61,637 nt of DNA from Brachybacterium avium (lineage in GTDB: Bacteria > Actinomycetota > Actinomycetes > Actinomycetales > Dermabacteraceae), in contig NZ_CP022317.1 in assembly GCF_002216795.1 (NCBI RefSeq), positions 1 through 61,637 on the forward strand, given 5' to 3'. Positions within the stretch are counted from its first letter, which is position 1. Each line of letters begins with the position of its first letter. The position numbers and the translations under genes were made by a program. Positions 25,471 through 34,349 of the stretch are shown one piece after another. The notes under the pieces are model-generated. The model saw only the letters and a program-made list of their open reading frames with translations, had not been told where the DNA came from and did not search any database.

Positions 25471-28400
25471 TCAGATTGCGATGCGGTGGGCGGCGGGGGT
25501 GGTGTACATCAGCGCCTCGGTCTCGGGCATGAGGTCGTAGTCGTCGTCGACGGCGGCGATCTGGGCCTCGAGGTCGTGGGTGATGCGCTGGTGGAGGTCG
25601 GGGTCGTAGGCGGCTGCCTGGAGGCGGTAGCGCCAGAGCTGCTCGTGCAGGGACTCGACGAGCAGGCCCCGCTGGGTGGCCCACAGGGTGGTCTCGATGT
25701 CGCCGGCGTCGAGGGCGCGCTGGGCGAGCTCGTGCGCGACGTCGAGGACGGTGTCGGTCATCCGGTACTGGAGGGTGATGGACCAGCGGTAGCGGCTGCG
25801 GCCGCCGCCGGCGAACGGGGCGCCGCGCACGAGCTTGAGGGCCTCGGCGAGCTGCTCGCTGGTGGCGTCCTGGTGCAGCTCGGCGATCTGCTGGATGTAG
25901 GCCCAGTCGGAGGTGATGTGGTCGTCGAGCGTGTAGGACCCGTCGGCGCCGTTGGCGCGGGGGAGGTATCGGGTGCCGTCGTCGGCGGCCCCGAGCCACT
26001 TGCGGGCGCGGGAGATGCGCTGGTGGCGGGTGCTGTCGGCGACGCGCTTGCCGGGCCAGAGGTCGGCGCGGAAGTCGTTCTCGGCCTTGCCGGGCTGGAG
26101 GTAGATGTAGGTGACCGTCTCGGTGAGCTCGGCGAGGCGCTTGTCCTCGAGGGGGCCGGTCGCGCCGAGGACCTCGACGGGGCCGAGTACGCGGATGTAC
26201 GGGTGCTCGGCGGGGAGTTCAGGCTCGGCGTCGCGCTGGGCCGCGGTGAGGATCGTGCTGGTGGAGGGCTGCACGATGGCGACGGGGTGCAGCGGCGCCG
26301 CGGGAGCTTCCTCTGTGGCCAGCTGCTCGTCGGAGACCTCGTCGGTGGGCTCGAGGGTGGAGGCGGCGCCGAGAGCGCGCAGGACCGCGTCGTAGTCGGC
26401 GTCGGTGAGGTGCTGGGGGTGGAGCTCGAGGCCGAGGGGCTCGAGGCGTGCGGCCTCGAGGGACTCGATGTGCATCCTCCACTCGGACAGGTCGGTGTGC
26501 TGGTCGCTGGAGATCACGGCGACCGCGATCTGGGGGCGGGCGTCGACGATGGCCTGGAGTCGGCGCTTCTCGGTGAGGGAGAGGTCGGTGCCGATGATGA
26601 TGATCTCGGGGGTCCAGAGGTCAGTGGCATCGCCTGCCTGGCGGGCGTGCTGCGCCGAGTCGTGGCCGAGCTCTTCGAGGACCTCCTGGTCGCGCTCGAG
26701 CTTGGCCTCGAGGTCGTCCAGGAGCTCGGTGACGGTCTCGCGGTAGGTGATCCGGCCGGAGCCGAGGGCGTCCTCGAGCTCGGGGCAGACGCCGACCGTG
26801 GTGATCGCGAGGTCATCGGCCCACTGCGACGTGGCCAGGGAGACCGTGAGGGCCCGCATGACGGGCATGGAGGTCTGGGAGGCGGCGTGGATGCCGAGTG
26901 CGGCGAGGTGCTCGAGGTCGACGAGGATCTGGTACCCGTCGGAGTCGGTGCCGATCGTGACGAGCGCCGGGTAGGGCGCGACGATGTCCGCGATCGTCTC
27001 GTCGTCGGCCAGGGCGGCTGTGCGGGGCAGCAGCCACGTGGCGGGGTCATCGGTGGCCTCGAACGGCGCGGGCAGCTCGTGGGGCGCCGAGGCGTACAGC
27101 TCGAGGTGGTCATCGGTCAGGCGCGCGAGGCGGACATCGGGAAGAGTCTGGCCGTCGCGCAGCTGGAGCGCGGAGAGGGTGCGCAGAGCGCGGTCGACGA
27201 ACCCGAGCACGGTGGGGTCCTCGATGCGGGTGAGGCGGACCTGGTCGAGGTCGACCGTCGCGGCCTCGGGGATCCTCTGGTCAGCACGGCGCTTGCGCTG
27301 GGTGTACAGGCGGCGAGCCAGGACCGCGCCGAGGATGCTGGCGGCGAAGATCGAGCCGACCCCGGTCCACGGCACGGTGGAGGTCTCCTCGGCCTCGGCG
27401 CTGGGAGCCGATGCAGGGGCAGGGGTCTCGGCGCCGGCGGGCGCGGCGTCGGTCGCGGTATCTGCCTGCGGGGTCTCGGCGGCGGGAAGCGCGTCGCTGG
27501 CCGCGTCGACTGCCTGCTCGGCCGCCTCGGCGGCGCCGGCGGCCTCCTCGCTGGAGGGCGCCTCCTCCTGATGGGAGGGCTGCTCGTCGGCCTGGTGCGT
27601 GGGGACGGCGGGGGCATCGGTGGGCACGCGCAGCGTCCAGCCGATGTCGATCTGGTCGGGGTCCTCGAGGTGGTGTCCGCCGGGCTGGGTGATGTGTGCG
27701 GAGCCTTCGGCGATCTCGGGCCACCGGTCGGCGTCGCCGAGGTGCTCGTCGGCGATCGAGCTCAGGCTCTGCCCACGCTCGACGGTGACCGTCTCGTACT
27801 GCTGCTCAGCGCCCTGGGGAGCTGTGTCGATGGCGGGGACGCCGGGGATGGTCAGCTTCCATCCGGGCTCGAGGAAGGGGTCCTCTCCGACGCGGAGCGC
27901 GCCGCCGTCCGGCTGGATCTTGCCGTCGTTGGCCTTCACGATCTCGCTCCACTGGCTGCCGGAGCCAAGGTGCTTCGCGGCGAGATCCCAGGCGGTGTCT
28001 CCGGGCTGCACGGTGATGACGAGGTCCTCGGTCGTGGCGGCGGAGGTGTCCTGCTGGGCGCTCTGGGTCTCGGTGGACGGCTGCTCGGCGGGCATGGCGG
28101 GGGCCTCTCCGGTCTGCACGGCTGGTGCGATCTCGGCCGGGGTCTCGGCCATCGCGGCGGGCGCACCGAGCCCGGCGATCGCGGCAACGAGGACGGCTGC
28201 GGCGCCCTGCTGGGCGCTGAGCCCGCGCAGCTGCGGAGTCGGGATGTGGCGCATGCGGGCGATGACCTCGACCACCACGGACAGGGTGAAGGTGGCCCAG
28301 GCGATCCACCCGATCCACACCACCACGAACAGCAGGAAGCCGATCGAGTCGTTGGTCGTGAACAGGTGCGCGACGTCCTCGGCGCCCGGGAGCTGCTGCG

Positions 28401-28500
28401 GGATCGGGTTCCCGTAGAAGGTGAGCAGGGCGAGCGGGATCCCGCCGATGAGGGCGGCGAGCACGACGAGGGCGCCGAGCGCCTTAAGCGGCTTGATCAT
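25471..28500 (-). CDS. LysM/BTAD membrane protein
   Basis: A 1009-residue multidomain protein. Two membrane segments lie in residues 1-75 and a third near 100. Two LysM-type peptidoglycan-binding motifs follow (VQPGDTAWDLAAKHLG near 165 and VERGQSLSSIADEHLG near 240). After an Ala/Pro/Glu-rich stretch there is another membrane segment near 385 and a large cytoplasmic part. The last 240 residues resemble the winged helix plus bacterial transcriptional activation (BTAD) domain of SARP regulators (YIRVLGPVEVLG near 770). Proteins of this plan accompany actinobacterial Tad pilus loci. It overlaps the TadE-like gene upstream by four bases. It may link the cell wall to pilus control, which is inference. 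Confidence 0.8.
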   Translation of the reverse strand: MIKPLKALGALVVLAALIGGIPLALLTFYGNPIPQQLPGAEDVAHLFTTNDSIGFLLFVVVWIGWIAWATFTLSVVVEVIARMRHIPTPQLRGLSAQQGAAAVLVAAIAGLGAPAAMAETPAEIAPAVQTGEAPAMPAEQPSTETQSAQQDTSAATTEDLVITVQPGDTAWDLAAKHLGSGSQWSEIVKANDGKIQPDGGALRVGEDPFLEPGWKLTIPGVPAIDTAPQGAEQQYETVTVERGQSLSSIADEHLGDADRWPEIAEGSAHITQPGGHHLEDPDQIDIGWTLRVPTDAPAVPTHQADEQPSHQEEAPSSEEAAGAAEAAEQAVDAASDALPAAETPQADTATDAAPAGAETPAPASAPSAEAEETSTVPWTGVGSIFAASILGAVLARRLYTQRKRRADQRIPEAATVDLDQVRLTRIEDPTVLGFVDRALRTLSALQLRDGQTLPDVRLARLTDDHLELYASAPHELPAPFEATDDPATWLLPRTAALADDETIADIVAPYPALVTIGTDSDGYQILVDLEHLAALGIHAASQTSMPVMRALTVSLATSQWADDLAITTVGVCPELEDALGSGRITYRETVTELLDDLEAKLERDQEVLEELGHDSAQHARQAGDATDLWTPEIIIIGTDLSLTEKRRLQAIVDARPQIAVAVISSDQHTDLSEWRMHIESLEAARLEPLGLELHPQHLTDADYDAVLRALGAASTLEPTDEVSDEQLATEEAPAAPLHPVAIVQPSTSTILTAAQRDAEPELPAEHPYIRVLGPVEVLGATGPLEDKRLAELTETVTYIYLQPGKAENDFRADLWPGKRVADSTRHQRISRARKWLGAADDGTRYLPRANGADGSYTLDDHITSDWAYIQQIAELHQDATSEQLAEALKLVRGAPFAGGGRSRYRWSITLQYRMTDTVLDVAHELAQRALDAGDIETTLWATQRGLLVESLHEQLWRYRLQAAAYDPDLHQRITHDLEAQIAAVDDDYDLMPETEALMYTTPAAHRIAI

Positions 28501-28922
28501 GGGAGGACCTCCGTCTGTCCCTGGATGAGGTCGACGCGTGCGGTGCGGGTCGCGGAGACCGAGTGGATGCCGATGAGGCCGAGGAAGACGGTGTCCTCGG
28601 AGCTGGTGACCGTGACCTCGATCGTCGTGGGGTCGATGACGCGGGCTGAGCCGGTGGCCCCGGCCTGCGCGAGGTAGCTCTCGGCGGCGGTGGCGGCGCC
28701 GCTGGCGCTCAGCTGCGCGGGCTGCGTGTCCGAGGGGAGGGACTCCAGGGGCTGTGCGCCGACGCGTGCGGCGTCCTGCGCAGTCGCTGAGGCCTCCGCG
28801 GCCGCGTTCATCTTGGCGCCGCCGTCGACGACGAGGCCGATCACGAGGAACAGGGCGACGACGATGACGATGGCGAGCTCGGAGACCTCGCCGCGCTCGA
28901 GCTGCTTCCGGATCCGGGTCAT
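28497..28922 (-). CDS. TadE/TadG-like pilus protein
   Basis: A 141-residue protein with a charged start (MTRIRKQLERGEVSE), one long membrane segment (AIVIVVALFLVIGLVVDGG) and an exported part. This is typical of TadE-like minor pilins. The Glu near position 15 matches the processing-site context of pseudopilins. It is coupled by ATGA overlaps on both sides. Confidence 0.75.
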   Translation of the reverse strand: MTRIRKQLERGEVSELAIVIVVALFLVIGLVVDGGAKMNAAAEASATAQDAARVGAQPLESLPSDTQPAQLSASGAATAAESYLAQAGATGSARVIDPTTIEVTVTSSEDTVFLGLIGIHSVSATRTARVDLIQGQTEVLP

Positions 28923-29350
28923 GACCGCTCCCTGTAGGTGTCGAGGGGGCTGGTGGACTCGACCGTGATCGTTCGCGTACCGGGGAGGCCGGGGACGGGG
29001 ATCACCTCGGCGTAGGGCAGGGTGCAGGTGATGGTGCTGCGGACGGATGAGGTCTGCCCGGGGGCTGTGGTGAAGGCGGCGGCGTCGACGTCGACGGACA
29101 CGTTGGTGCAGGAGATCCCTCGCTGCTGGAGCTCGCTGGTGAAGGCTCCCTCGACGCGCTGGACGGCATCGGCCTGACTCGTGGCCAGGGATGCGGCACG
29201 GGCGGAGGAGTGCGCTGCGGTGGTGACGGCTTGCTGGCCGGTGGCGAAGCTGGCGACGGCGAGGAGCACGCCGAGGATCAGGAAGAGGGCGGGGGCGATG
29301 ATCGCGGCCTCGGTGCTGGAGGATCCGCGCTCGAGCTCGAGACGGGTCAT
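28919..29350 (-). CDS. TadE-like minor pilin
   Basis: A 143-residue protein with the TadE signature at the N-terminus (ERGSSSTEAAIIAPALFLIL), where Glu follows the pseudopilin cleavage region, one membrane segment, and an extracellular part with two Cys. It is first in a unit driven by the class B promoter at 29383-29411. Confidence 0.82.
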   Translation of the reverse strand: MTRLELERGSSSTEAAIIAPALFLILGVLLAVASFATGQQAVTTAAHSSARAASLATSQADAVQRVEGAFTSELQQRGISCTNVSVDVDAAAFTTAPGQTSSVRSTITCTLPYAEVIPVPGLPGTRTITVESTSPLDTYRERS

Positions 29351-29382
29351 CGACTCGCTCCTCTCTGTGCTGGGACACCTAT

Positions 29383-29411
29383 AGTGTGCACGCTGGCATG
29401 TTTAGTGTCAA
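29383..29411 (-). promoter_or_regulatory. Class B promoter of the TadE/LysM operon
   Basis: TTGACA (29406-29411), 17 bases, CACACT (29383-29388) on the minus strand, preceded by TTCCGTAAAGC. It shares the ACACTAA half of the class B operator. Confidence 0.7.
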
Positions 29412-29416
29412 CAGCT

Positions 29417-29875
29417 TTACGGAACGTAGTGTTCGGTGGGGATGGTGACGGTCTGCTCGATGGCGGGCAGCTCGTACAGGGGGATGAGGGACAGTGCGCG
29501 TCCGCGGACGGTGACGGTGATCGCCTGGTCCGTCTGCGATGAGGTCACGGTGTAGTCGCGCAGCACACCGTCGGCGTTCACGGTGAGGGCGGCCGTGGTG
29601 GCCTCGGTCGAGGAGCGATTGGACTGGTAGGTCGCCGCAGCTGTTGCGCCCTCTCGGGCGGAGTGGACGGCGATGCTGCGTGCATGAGCCCAGATGCCGA
29701 CCTGGATGATCAGGAAGACGATCACGAAGACGGTCGGGATCACGATGATCGACTCGGCGGAGGAGCCGCGCTCGAGCTGTGCTCGGCGTCCGGGGTGTCG
29801 TCCTCGTCGACCGGGAGGACGGCAGCGCTGAGGGGCCGAGCGTTGGCTCGGCCCCTCAGCACGGACCCAGGTCAC
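29417..29875 (-). CDS. TadE-like minor pilin, downstream of the Flp pilin
   Basis: A 152-residue frame whose recognisable part begins LERGSSAESIIVIPTVFVIV, a TadE-type pseudopilin start with one membrane segment, and continues to EHYVP. The only start codon is the GTG at 29875, which overlaps the pilin stop (GTGA). The first 35 codons pass through a perfect 15-bp hairpin and are unlike a normal leader, so the true start is uncertain. Confidence 0.65.
   Translation of the reverse strand: MTWVRAEGPSQRSAPQRCRPPGRRGRHPGRRAQLERGSSAESIIVIPTVFVIVFLIIQVGIWAHARSIAVHSAREGATAAATYQSNRSSTEATTAALTVNADGVLRDYTVTSSQTDQAITVTVRGRALSLIPLYELPAIEQTVTIPTEHYVP
29827..29860. terminator. Strong hairpin directly after the pilin gene
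   Basis: GCTGAGGGGCCGAGC (29827-29841) and GCTCGGCCCCTCAGC (29846-29860) form a perfect 15-bp stem with a four-base loop. It may partly terminate or stabilise the pilin transcript so that pilin is made in excess over the minor pilins. Confidence 0.8.
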
Positions 29876-30072
29876 GAGGGCAGCTCGCCGATCTTGCTGT
29901 AGACGTAGGCGCCGATCGCGGCGACGACGGCCAGCGCGAGCGTGACCAGGGCGACGGTGACGATGATGGTCTCGGTGCTGATCGCGCCGACAGTCGCCGA
30001 CTGACGCGCGCGCTGCGCGTGGTCGCGAACGAAGCTGGTCAGGTACGAGATGAGGATCTTGAGGGCTTCCAT
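29872..30072 (-). CDS. Flp-type major pilin
   Basis: A 66-residue small protein with a short charged leader, then STETIIVTVALVTLALAVVA, a single hydrophobic helix of Flp pilin type with Glu near the start of the mature part, and a short tail. Size, position as first gene of the pilus operon, its own class A promoter and the hairpin after it all fit the structural pilin of a Tad/Flp pilus. The prepilin peptidase at 12.1-12.5 kb would process it. Confidence 0.75.
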   Translation of the reverse strand: MEALKILISYLTSFVRDHAQRARQSATVGAISTETIIVTVALVTLALAVVAAIGAYVYSKIGELPS

Positions 30073-30101
30073 GGGTGTGGGTCCTTTCCGGGTCTACCCC
30101 T

Positions 30102-30130
30102 CTACCGCGGTTTCGGACCCGTCGTGTGAC
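30102..30130 (-). promoter_or_regulatory. Class A promoter of the pilin gene
   Basis: GTCACA (30125-30130), 17 bases, CGGTAG (30102-30107). It lies 30 bases upstream of the pilin ATG. Confidence 0.7.
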
Positions 30131-30183
30131 CGGATCCTCCCAACATCTTTACAGGTGCCGGGGTATGGCGGTAAGGGCGTGGC

Positions 30184-31074
30184 TCAGTACGACAGGAGAT
30201 TGAGGATCGAGGGGGTGATGAGCAGGGCGATGAACGTGACCGCGAGGATCGCGAGGGGAGCGACCATGCCCTCGCTGCGGGCGTTGGCGACTCCCTGCTC
30301 GTCGCGGAGCTGGGCGTTGCGCATCGAACGCGCGCGTGCGTGAAGGTTGTCCTTGATCGAGGCTCCTTCCTCTCCGGACAGGCGGATGATGTCGGCGATC
30401 TCGTTGAGGTCGTTGACGCCGATCTCTTCTCCGAGCTCGCGCAGGTCATTCCAGGCATCGGTGCCTCGCAGCCGCGAGCGTTCGATGAGCTGACGGATGC
30501 GGGCGAACAGCTCGTGGTCACCGATCGAAGCGGCCTCCGTCATCGCCTGCGCGGGGCCGGCGCCGCCGTTGCGGGAGAGAGCGACGAAGTCGACGTAGCT
30601 GGCGAGGACCTTGGAGTAGTGCTGCCGCTCCTCGGCAGCACGCTGACGGACCTCGAGGTCGGGCAGCAGGAAGAACACCAGGGCCAGGACGAGCATCGCT
30701 CCCACGGACCCGACGAGGGGCAGGGGGATCTGAGCGATGTAGGCCAGTGCCGAGAGGATCGCCGGGAGGGACAGGCCGAACAGCGCGGCCTTGGCCTTCT
30801 TGCCGTAGAACGTGCGGCTGCTCCAGCCGATCAGCGCGAGATCTCGGCGGGGAGTGACGATCAGGGGGAGCTGGGTGAGGGTGCGCTCGGCCCAGGCGCC
30901 GAGGCGCTCCTCGAATCCCTCGGGTTCGGCATCGGGGCTCTGCGAGGCGTCAGGAGCCGCGGTGAGCCGCTCGACCGCTGAGGACAGGGCCGGCTGCGTC
31001 GGCATCGCGGCTCGGATGAGGACGAAGATGCCGGCGCCGATGGTGGCTCCGACGAGCAGGACGATGGGGGTCAT
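30184..31074 (-). CDS. tadC: TadC-like pilus assembly membrane protein
   Basis: A 296-residue protein with a GspF/TadC plan: one N-terminal membrane segment, a pair around residues 95-145, the cytoplasmic domain with YVDFVALSRNGGAGPAQAM and IIRLSGEEGASIKDNL, and a final membrane segment. Together with TadB it forms the inner-membrane platform on which the ATPase acts. It is coupled to TadB by an ATGA overlap. Confidence 0.85.
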   Translation of the reverse strand: MTPIVLLVGATIGAGIFVLIRAAMPTQPALSSAVERLTAAPDASQSPDAEPEGFEERLGAWAERTLTQLPLIVTPRRDLALIGWSSRTFYGKKAKAALFGLSLPAILSALAYIAQIPLPLVGSVGAMLVLALVFFLLPDLEVRQRAAEERQHYSKVLASYVDFVALSRNGGAGPAQAMTEAASIGDHELFARIRQLIERSRLRGTDAWNDLRELGEEIGVNDLNEIADIIRLSGEEGASIKDNLHARARSMRNAQLRDEQGVANARSEGMVAPLAILAVTFIALLITPSILNLLSY

Positions 31075-31922
31075 CGTGCGCCTCCAGTGGTGCGAAGGAT
31101 CCGTCGGCCCTTGGGGGTGCGCGAGGCCATGTTCATCCACCACAGCGATGCGAGGAACGCTGCGGTGAGGACCGAGAGGATGAGCTGGCCCAGGAGGGTC
31201 TGGTACGGCTCGACGTAGGTCGGATTCGCCACGAACAGCAGCAGCAGGACGACCACGGCGATGATCGTGATGATCCGTGCGTTGGCGCGGGGCTTGGCCC
31301 TGTCGGCCTCGATCTCGCGCCGGGATGCGACGTCGTCGGAGATCATCTCCGCTGCCCCGTCGAGCACCTTGGCGAGGCCGGGCCCGCGCCGGAACGATCC
31401 CAGCAGGAGGGAGCCGGCGAGAACGTCCCCTGTGGGATCGTCCAGGTCGTCGGCGAAGCTCTCCAGCGCAGTGCTGATGGGGACACCGGCCTGGAGTCGG
31501 GCGACGAGCCGGCCGACCTCGCGCTTGATGGGATCGGCAACCGAGGCCCGGGAGGCGATGATCGCCTGCTCGAGGCTGGCCTGGGCGCCGAGCACGGCGC
31601 TGAGGGATCGCGTCCACTCCTCGAGGGCGTTGAGCCTCTCGATCGGGGCCTTCTCGCTGGAGCGGGGGACGATGTACGGCAGCAACAGGGCGAGGGCGGG
31701 AAGTGCGGGCAGAGCCACGAAGTACCCGGTCACCAGCCAGAGCAGGCCTCCGAGGACGGTGGCGGTGAGGATCATGCCGCCGTGCCGTCGTTGCGTGGGG
31801 GTGAGCCGTCGGGAGCGCTTGGTCTTCTCGGTGACGGGCTGGGGGATCAGTCCGGTCACCAGCAGCCAGATGCCCAGGATCAGGGCGATCGCGCTGAGGG
31901 AGGCGAGGAAGGGGATCATCAT
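31071..31922 (-). CDS. tadB: TadB-like pilus assembly membrane protein
   Basis: A 283-residue GspF-domain protein with membrane segments near residues 5-25, 50-85, 220-240 and 250-270. A cytoplasmic domain holds LEEWTRSLSAVLGAQASLEQ and SLLLGSFRRGPGLAKVLDG. It is the partner of TadC. It overlaps the small gene upstream by four bases. Confidence 0.85.
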   Translation of the reverse strand: MMIPFLASLSAIALILGIWLLVTGLIPQPVTEKTKRSRRLTPTQRRHGGMILTATVLGGLLWLVTGYFVALPALPALALLLPYIVPRSSEKAPIERLNALEEWTRSLSAVLGAQASLEQAIIASRASVADPIKREVGRLVARLQAGVPISTALESFADDLDDPTGDVLAGSLLLGSFRRGPGLAKVLDGAAEMISDDVASRREIEADRAKPRANARIITIIAVVVLLLLFVANPTYVEPYQTLLGQLILSVLTAAFLASLWWMNMASRTPKGRRILRTTGGAR

Positions 31923-32092
31923 CGGCTCCTCGGGGTGAAGGTGTCGGTCTCGGTGAGCATGTCGGCCATCTCGTGGAGCTGCTCGGCCAGCAGGGCGCGG
32001 TCGAGCTCGTCGAGCGCGAGCGGGTCGGCTTCGGGGGAGTGCCTCGCGGTGATCGCCACCGCGTACCAGCCCATGGCGTCGAAGGTGCTCAT
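31919..32092 (-). CDS. Small protein between tadA and tadB
   Basis: A 57-residue acidic, helical protein (MSTFDAMGWYAVAITARHSP...) without a known motif. It overlaps tadA and tadB by four bases each (ATGA), so it is certainly translated with them. Confidence 0.7.
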   Translation of the reverse strand: MSTFDAMGWYAVAITARHSPEADPLALDELDRALLAEQLHEMADMLTETDTFTPRSR

Positions 32093-33566
32093 GAGATCTC
32101 CGGGAAGGTGGTGGGGTCCTCGCGCAGGTGCGGCCTGAGGTCGTCGTAGAACGGGGGCGAGAGGCGCTGGTGGATCTGGCCGTCGCTGTACTCCCACAGC
32201 TGCGTGGAGGCCACGCGCCCGTCCTCGCCAGGGCTGTACGTGGTGACGTTCGTGATCCGCCGGCCGCGGGGGGCCTGACCGGTCCAGGGGTTGGGCTCGG
32301 CCAGGGGGATGACACCGACGTAGATCGCGAGGTCGATGTTCTCGGCGACCTGGCGGCGGGCGAAGTCTTCCGTGACCCTGCCGTCCTTGCGGGCGAGAGT
32401 GACGATGCGCTCGGGGACGGCGGCGGCGGACTTCGCGTGGATCGTGGACATGCTGCCGGCACCGGTCTGCATCGCCTCGAACATCGCGATCACCTCCGGG
32501 CCGAGCAGCTCGCCGACGATGAGCCGGTCGAGGTTGTGGCGGAAGGATCGCTGCGCCCAGTAGTCCATCGGGATCTCGCCGATCGGGCGGCCAGCAGCGT
32601 CCTTCTCGCTGCTGCCGGGGATGGCCTCCCAGGGGATCAGTCGTGGGTGGCGTTCATCGCCGAGTTGCTCGAGGTGCAGCTCGTAGACGGACTCGATGGT
32701 GCCGATCTTCTCGGCGGGCTCGATCTCGTTGATCAGCGCGCGGAGCAGGGTCGTCTTGCCGGCGCCGCGGTCACCCGCCACGATGATCGACTTCTTCGCC
32801 CGGACGGCCGCGCGGAGGAAGGACGCGAGCTCGGGGGCATGAGGTCGAGGTCGACGAGGTCGGCGAGCGTGATGTCGATGAGGCGGTGAATGCGGATAGT
32901 CGCGATCGGCTTGGGCATCACCCAGCCTGTCGCCTCCAGTCGGGCGTTGTGGCCGAGGTTGAGCTCGAGGTTCGGGTGGGCGGGGTCGAAGTTGCGGCCG
33001 GCCTTGTGGGCGTAGTGGGCGAGCATGCTGAGCAGCTCTTCGTCGGAGTCGGCGATCGGGTCGACGTACTCGAAGGCGCCGTGGCCGGTGCGCTGGACGA
33101 TGACCTTCTGGTGGCCGTACAGCTCGATGTTCTCGATCGTGTCGTCGTCCAGGAGGGGCTGGAGGCGTCCGAAGCCGAACACGGCCTCGAGGACGGCCTG
33201 GCTCAGCGCTCGGCGCTCTTCACCGGACCATCGCGCCTGCCCCTGGTTGATGCGCAGCCGCTCCTGGTCGTCGATGAGGTGGGTGATCAGGGAGATGGCC
33301 TGTGCCTTCTGGTCCTCGAGGGGGAGGTCGAAGGAGTCTTCGCGGGAGAGGTGCTCGGAGACGTCGTTGCGCAGGCGGGTGACGATCTTCCAGTCGGTGA
33401 AGCGCTGCGCCGGCTGTGGCTGGTCCGGCTTCTCGTCTTGGCGCACGAGGTGTGGTCGGGGGGCGGGGGCGGTCGGGACGATGTCCAGCGGGGCGTCGTT
33501 CTCCTCGTCCAGGCCGATCAGAGGCAGGCTGGCGAAGTCGGGCAGCTCGGCGGGGTTGGAGTTCAT
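32089..33566 (-). pseudogene. tadA: TadA/CpaF-type secretion ATPase, frameshifted
   Basis: The gene starts at ATG 33566 (GAGGAG upstream). The first frame encodes the N-terminal domain (FGRLQPLLDDDTIENIELYG, ATIRIHRLIDITLADLVDL). The second frame encodes the nucleotide-binding half with Walker A GDRGAGKTT, MTGAGSMSTIHAKSA-type signature and the C-terminal part to 32089. The two join at a run of five G/C pairs at 32833-32837; one extra pair would read through as MPPELASFLRAAVRAKKSII. TadA hexamers drive pilus assembly, so a real frameshift would abolish the pilus unless corrected. Confidence 0.85.
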
Positions 33567-34348
33567 CAGGCGTCTCCTCGCAGGTTCTGGATGGCAGCAC
33601 GTCGCTTCCTGGCAGCGGTGCTGATGGAGTCGGCCAGCGACCGCAGGGAGCGGATGTAGGAGCTCGAGTCGAACCCCCGGGGTCGGGGGCGGCCGTGTGC
33701 GAAGGCCGCGGCGTGCTTGGGGGCCCAGGGGAGGGATCCCAGCGACGGCTGCCCCAGTGCGCGCGATGCCTCGCTCTCGGAGTAGGTGTCGGGGGCGTCG
33801 ATGGTGATGAGGTGCAGAGCGGGGGCCTCGATGTCGCCGGACTCGGCGAGCCGGCGGTGGGTGATGGTGCTCTTGGCGGCCACGGTCGCGGTGACCGTCG
33901 GTTGGAGCACGAGCGCGGTCACGTCGGAGATCTTGAGGATCGGTGCAGCCATGAAGGGGGCGTGGAACCTGCCGATGTCCACGAGCACATCGATGCCGGC
34001 TCGCTCGAGGTCGTACAGCGCCATCGCCAGCGCGTCCCACCTCGAGGAGAGTGCGCGACCTTGGAGGGGGTTGCTGATCCCGGGCACGAGCCGGCGGAGG
34101 GGCTCGGTGTCGTCCGTGAGGGGGATCGACTGCTCGAGCAGCTTCTCCTCGAAGTCCTGGCCGGGGGTGAGGTCGATGACGGTGCTCTGGGGGCTGATGC
34201 TCCCGGCGAAGAATCCCGCCAGGGTCGAGCTCACGCCGAGGGTGTCGGCCTCGAGGAGGATCACGTCGCGGGGCCAGGCGAGGGCCAGGCCGAGAGCGGT
34301 CGTTGAGACACCGGGGGATCCTGAGGATGAGGTCAGGGAGATCAGCAC
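33566..34348 (-). CDS. tadZ: TadZ/CpaE-like P-loop protein
   Basis: A 260-residue ParA/MinD-superfamily protein. The P-loop region reads SSSGSPGVSTTALGLALAW; the usual Lys of the Walker A is replaced, as in many TadZ proteins that bind but poorly hydrolyse ATP. DVLVDIGR is the Walker B-like strand. TadZ localises the pilus machine at a site on the membrane. It overlaps tadA by one base and lies one base from the CpaB gene stop. Confidence 0.8.
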   Translation of the reverse strand: MLISLTSSSGSPGVSTTALGLALAWPRDVILLEADTLGVSSTLAGFFAGSISPQSTVIDLTPGQDFEEKLLEQSIPLTDDTEPLRRLVPGISNPLQGRALSSRWDALAMALYDLERAGIDVLVDIGRFHAPFMAAPILKISDVTALVLQPTVTATVAAKSTITHRRLAESGDIEAPALHLITIDAPDTYSESEASRALGQPSLGSLPWAPKHAAAFAHGRPRPRGFDSSSYIRSLRSLADSISTAARKRRAAIQNLRGDA

Positions 34349-34349
34349 G

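Noticed and set aside
25204..28677. A 1157-codon plus-strand frame opposite the LysM/BTAD gene
   Set aside because: Same antisense artefact of third-position GC; low-complexity translation with no domain.
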